A DNA stretch of 64,000 nt, from the NCBI GenBank assembly GCA_035532415.1, contig DATKRB010000056.1:19523-83522 (forward strand), read 5' to 3'. Position 1 is the stretch's first letter. Every line of letters begins with the position of its first letter. Below are positions 63,294 through 64,000 of this stretch, piece by piece. This DNA is from DATKRB01 sp035532415 (lineage in GTDB: Bacteria; Actinomycetota; Acidimicrobiia; Acidimicrobiales; RAAP-2). The notes under the pieces were generated by a model. It saw only the letters and a program-made list of their open reading frames with translations, made no database searches and was not told the origin of the DNA. The position numbers were made by a program, and so were the translations under genes.

Positions 63294-64000
63294 CTAATAG
63301 CCCCTTTCGGCCTCACGCTCTAACGCATGCCGACGTTGCTCGATCAGGTGTGTAGCGACCGTCGCTGCCCACGCTCGCATTCCTGGGCCAACGGTTGCAT
63401 CCTCCCTCCAACCTTCGAGGAGTTCGATCTGTCTTGTTAGTCGCGCCGACTCTGGCCCTGTCCAAGCTCCGCTCAAGAACTCCCCGTAGAGGCTCCCCTC
63501 GATCTCGTCATCGCCAGCGAACCGATCGAGCAGCGTTTCAGCGACGGCAGACGGGCGCTCGTCTCCAACAGAAATAACCGAAGCGACCAGTCGGGCTCGA
63601 TCTAGCGAAGATCCCACCCATTCGGTAATCACATCAGGCGGAATCTCCCTCGCGAACCAACCACGCAGCTGCATAGGCAGAATCCAGGATCCCGCCTCGA
63701 CCCGCTGAACGTACGCCGCCCAGGCAGCTTGCGGATTAGCTCGAACCAAAGCGAGTACCAGCTGCCCAGACGTATCCGTGATGTTGAACCCTCGGCTCAT
63801 TCCGACGACCATGAGCTCACGACTCTCGATGAGGTCGAATACCATGTCCAGGACCTCACCAGGGTGATTTGCGATTGATCCCCCGGCGAGCTGTGTCCAT
63901 TGCCACTCATCGTGCCCGCTCAGACCCGGGAACTCGCGTCTTCGCATCACGACCTCGTGCAACAGATCTGCGAGCCCTTCAGTCGTCGCGTCAGGACTGT
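63294..64000 (-). CDS. Hypothetical protein, C-terminal part (runs off the window)
   Basis: At least 235 codons remain, open to the right edge; the TTG at 63962 is not needed as a start. Helix-rich sequence (HDEWQWTQLAGGSIANHPGE, VLDMVFDLIESRELMVVGMSRGF, LVLALVRANPQAAWAAYVQ) with no family I can name. GC content and third-position bias are visibly lower than in the rest of the window, which suggests recent acquisition as cargo of the element. Repeat-like helices would fit a scaffold or defence-type protein, but nothing proves it. Confidence 0.5.
   Translation of the reverse strand, partial: SPDATTEGLADLLHEVVMRRREFPGLSGHDEWQWTQLAGGSIANHPGEVLDMVFDLIESRELMVVGMSRGFNITDTSGQLVLALVRANPQAAWAAYVQRVEAGSWILPMQLRGWFAREIPPDVITEWVGSSLDRARLVASVISVGDERPSAVAETLLDRFAGDDEIEGSLYGEFLSGAWTGPESARLTRQIELLEGWREDATVGPGMRAWAATVATHLIEQRRHALEREAERGY

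Overview
The window reads as a chromosomal segment of a high-GC actinobacterium. A WhiB regulator, a GlnR-like orphan regulator beside two glutamine synthetases, frequent GTG starts, 4-nt ATGA/GTGA gene overlaps and an actinomycete-type integrative conjugative element all fit Actinomycetota. The mix of acyl-CoA dehydrogenases, Cox-like molybdenum hydroxylase genes and GAF/GGDEF proteins suggests an Acidimicrobiia-like lineage. That last step is inference: there is no rRNA here to prove it.

Layout, left to right. 0-14 kb is housekeeping: the start of nadE, a nitrogen-assimilation cluster (glnII, glnA, a GlnR-like regulator and a GlnR-type box), RidA, an A-type Fe-S carrier, Mrp, an MBL-fold/NUDIX pair, a membrane-anchored DUF929/VKOR thiol-redox pair, and a WhiB4/WblA-type regulator beside two ArsA/Get3-like ATPases. 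tRNA-Pro with a terminator follows, then an orphan ParA. 14.7-27 kb is mostly lipid or acyl-CoA catabolism (SDR, APH-like kinase, three acyl-CoA dehydrogenases, a TetR repressor with a clear operator). It is interrupted by a DEAD-box/cold-shock fusion, a broken SDR gene, and a DNA methyltransferase with a probable nuclease partner. 27-33.8 kb carries envelope and miscellaneous genes (polyprenyl sugar transferase, beta-propeller protein, transglycosylase, GNAT, Abhydrolase_10 protein).

33.8-38.2 kb is an accessory patch. It holds a VOC pseudogene, VapBC, and a roughly 3-kb islet bracketed by tRNA-Ala and a 44-bp copy of its 3' part. The islet contains a Fic protein, a DUF4160/HTH pair with an in-frame amber codon, and an IS110 remnant. 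38.5-42.2 kb is a coxM-coxS-coxL-like operon whose large subunit is frameshifted at an 8-G run. 42.3-48.6 kb on the minus strand is an unusual signalling operon: an intact diguanylate cyclase, a V4R-like protein, a GAF/degenerate-GGDEF protein that keeps the RxxD I-site, a holo-ACP-synthase-like/ACP fusion, then glutamate decarboxylase. A glycosyltransferase and a giant ATPase with a C-terminal SARP/BTAD output follow.

54.2 kb to the right edge is an integrative conjugative element in tRNA-Ile: tyrosine integrase, excisionase, a membrane-anchored BTAD protein (frameshifted at a 6-G run), a sigma-like protein, a RepSA-type initiator, an FtsK/TraB-like translocase and small accessory genes. An IS3 remnant and a lower-GC unknown gene run off the edge. 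The right attachment site is outside the window.

The most original signals are the c-di-GMP/AcpS-ACP operon, the methyltransferase/nuclease-like pair, the integrase-free tRNA-Ala islet, and the membrane-tethered BTAD regulator in the mobile element. Two large genes are broken by one extra G in a G-run, which needs separating from sequencing error.
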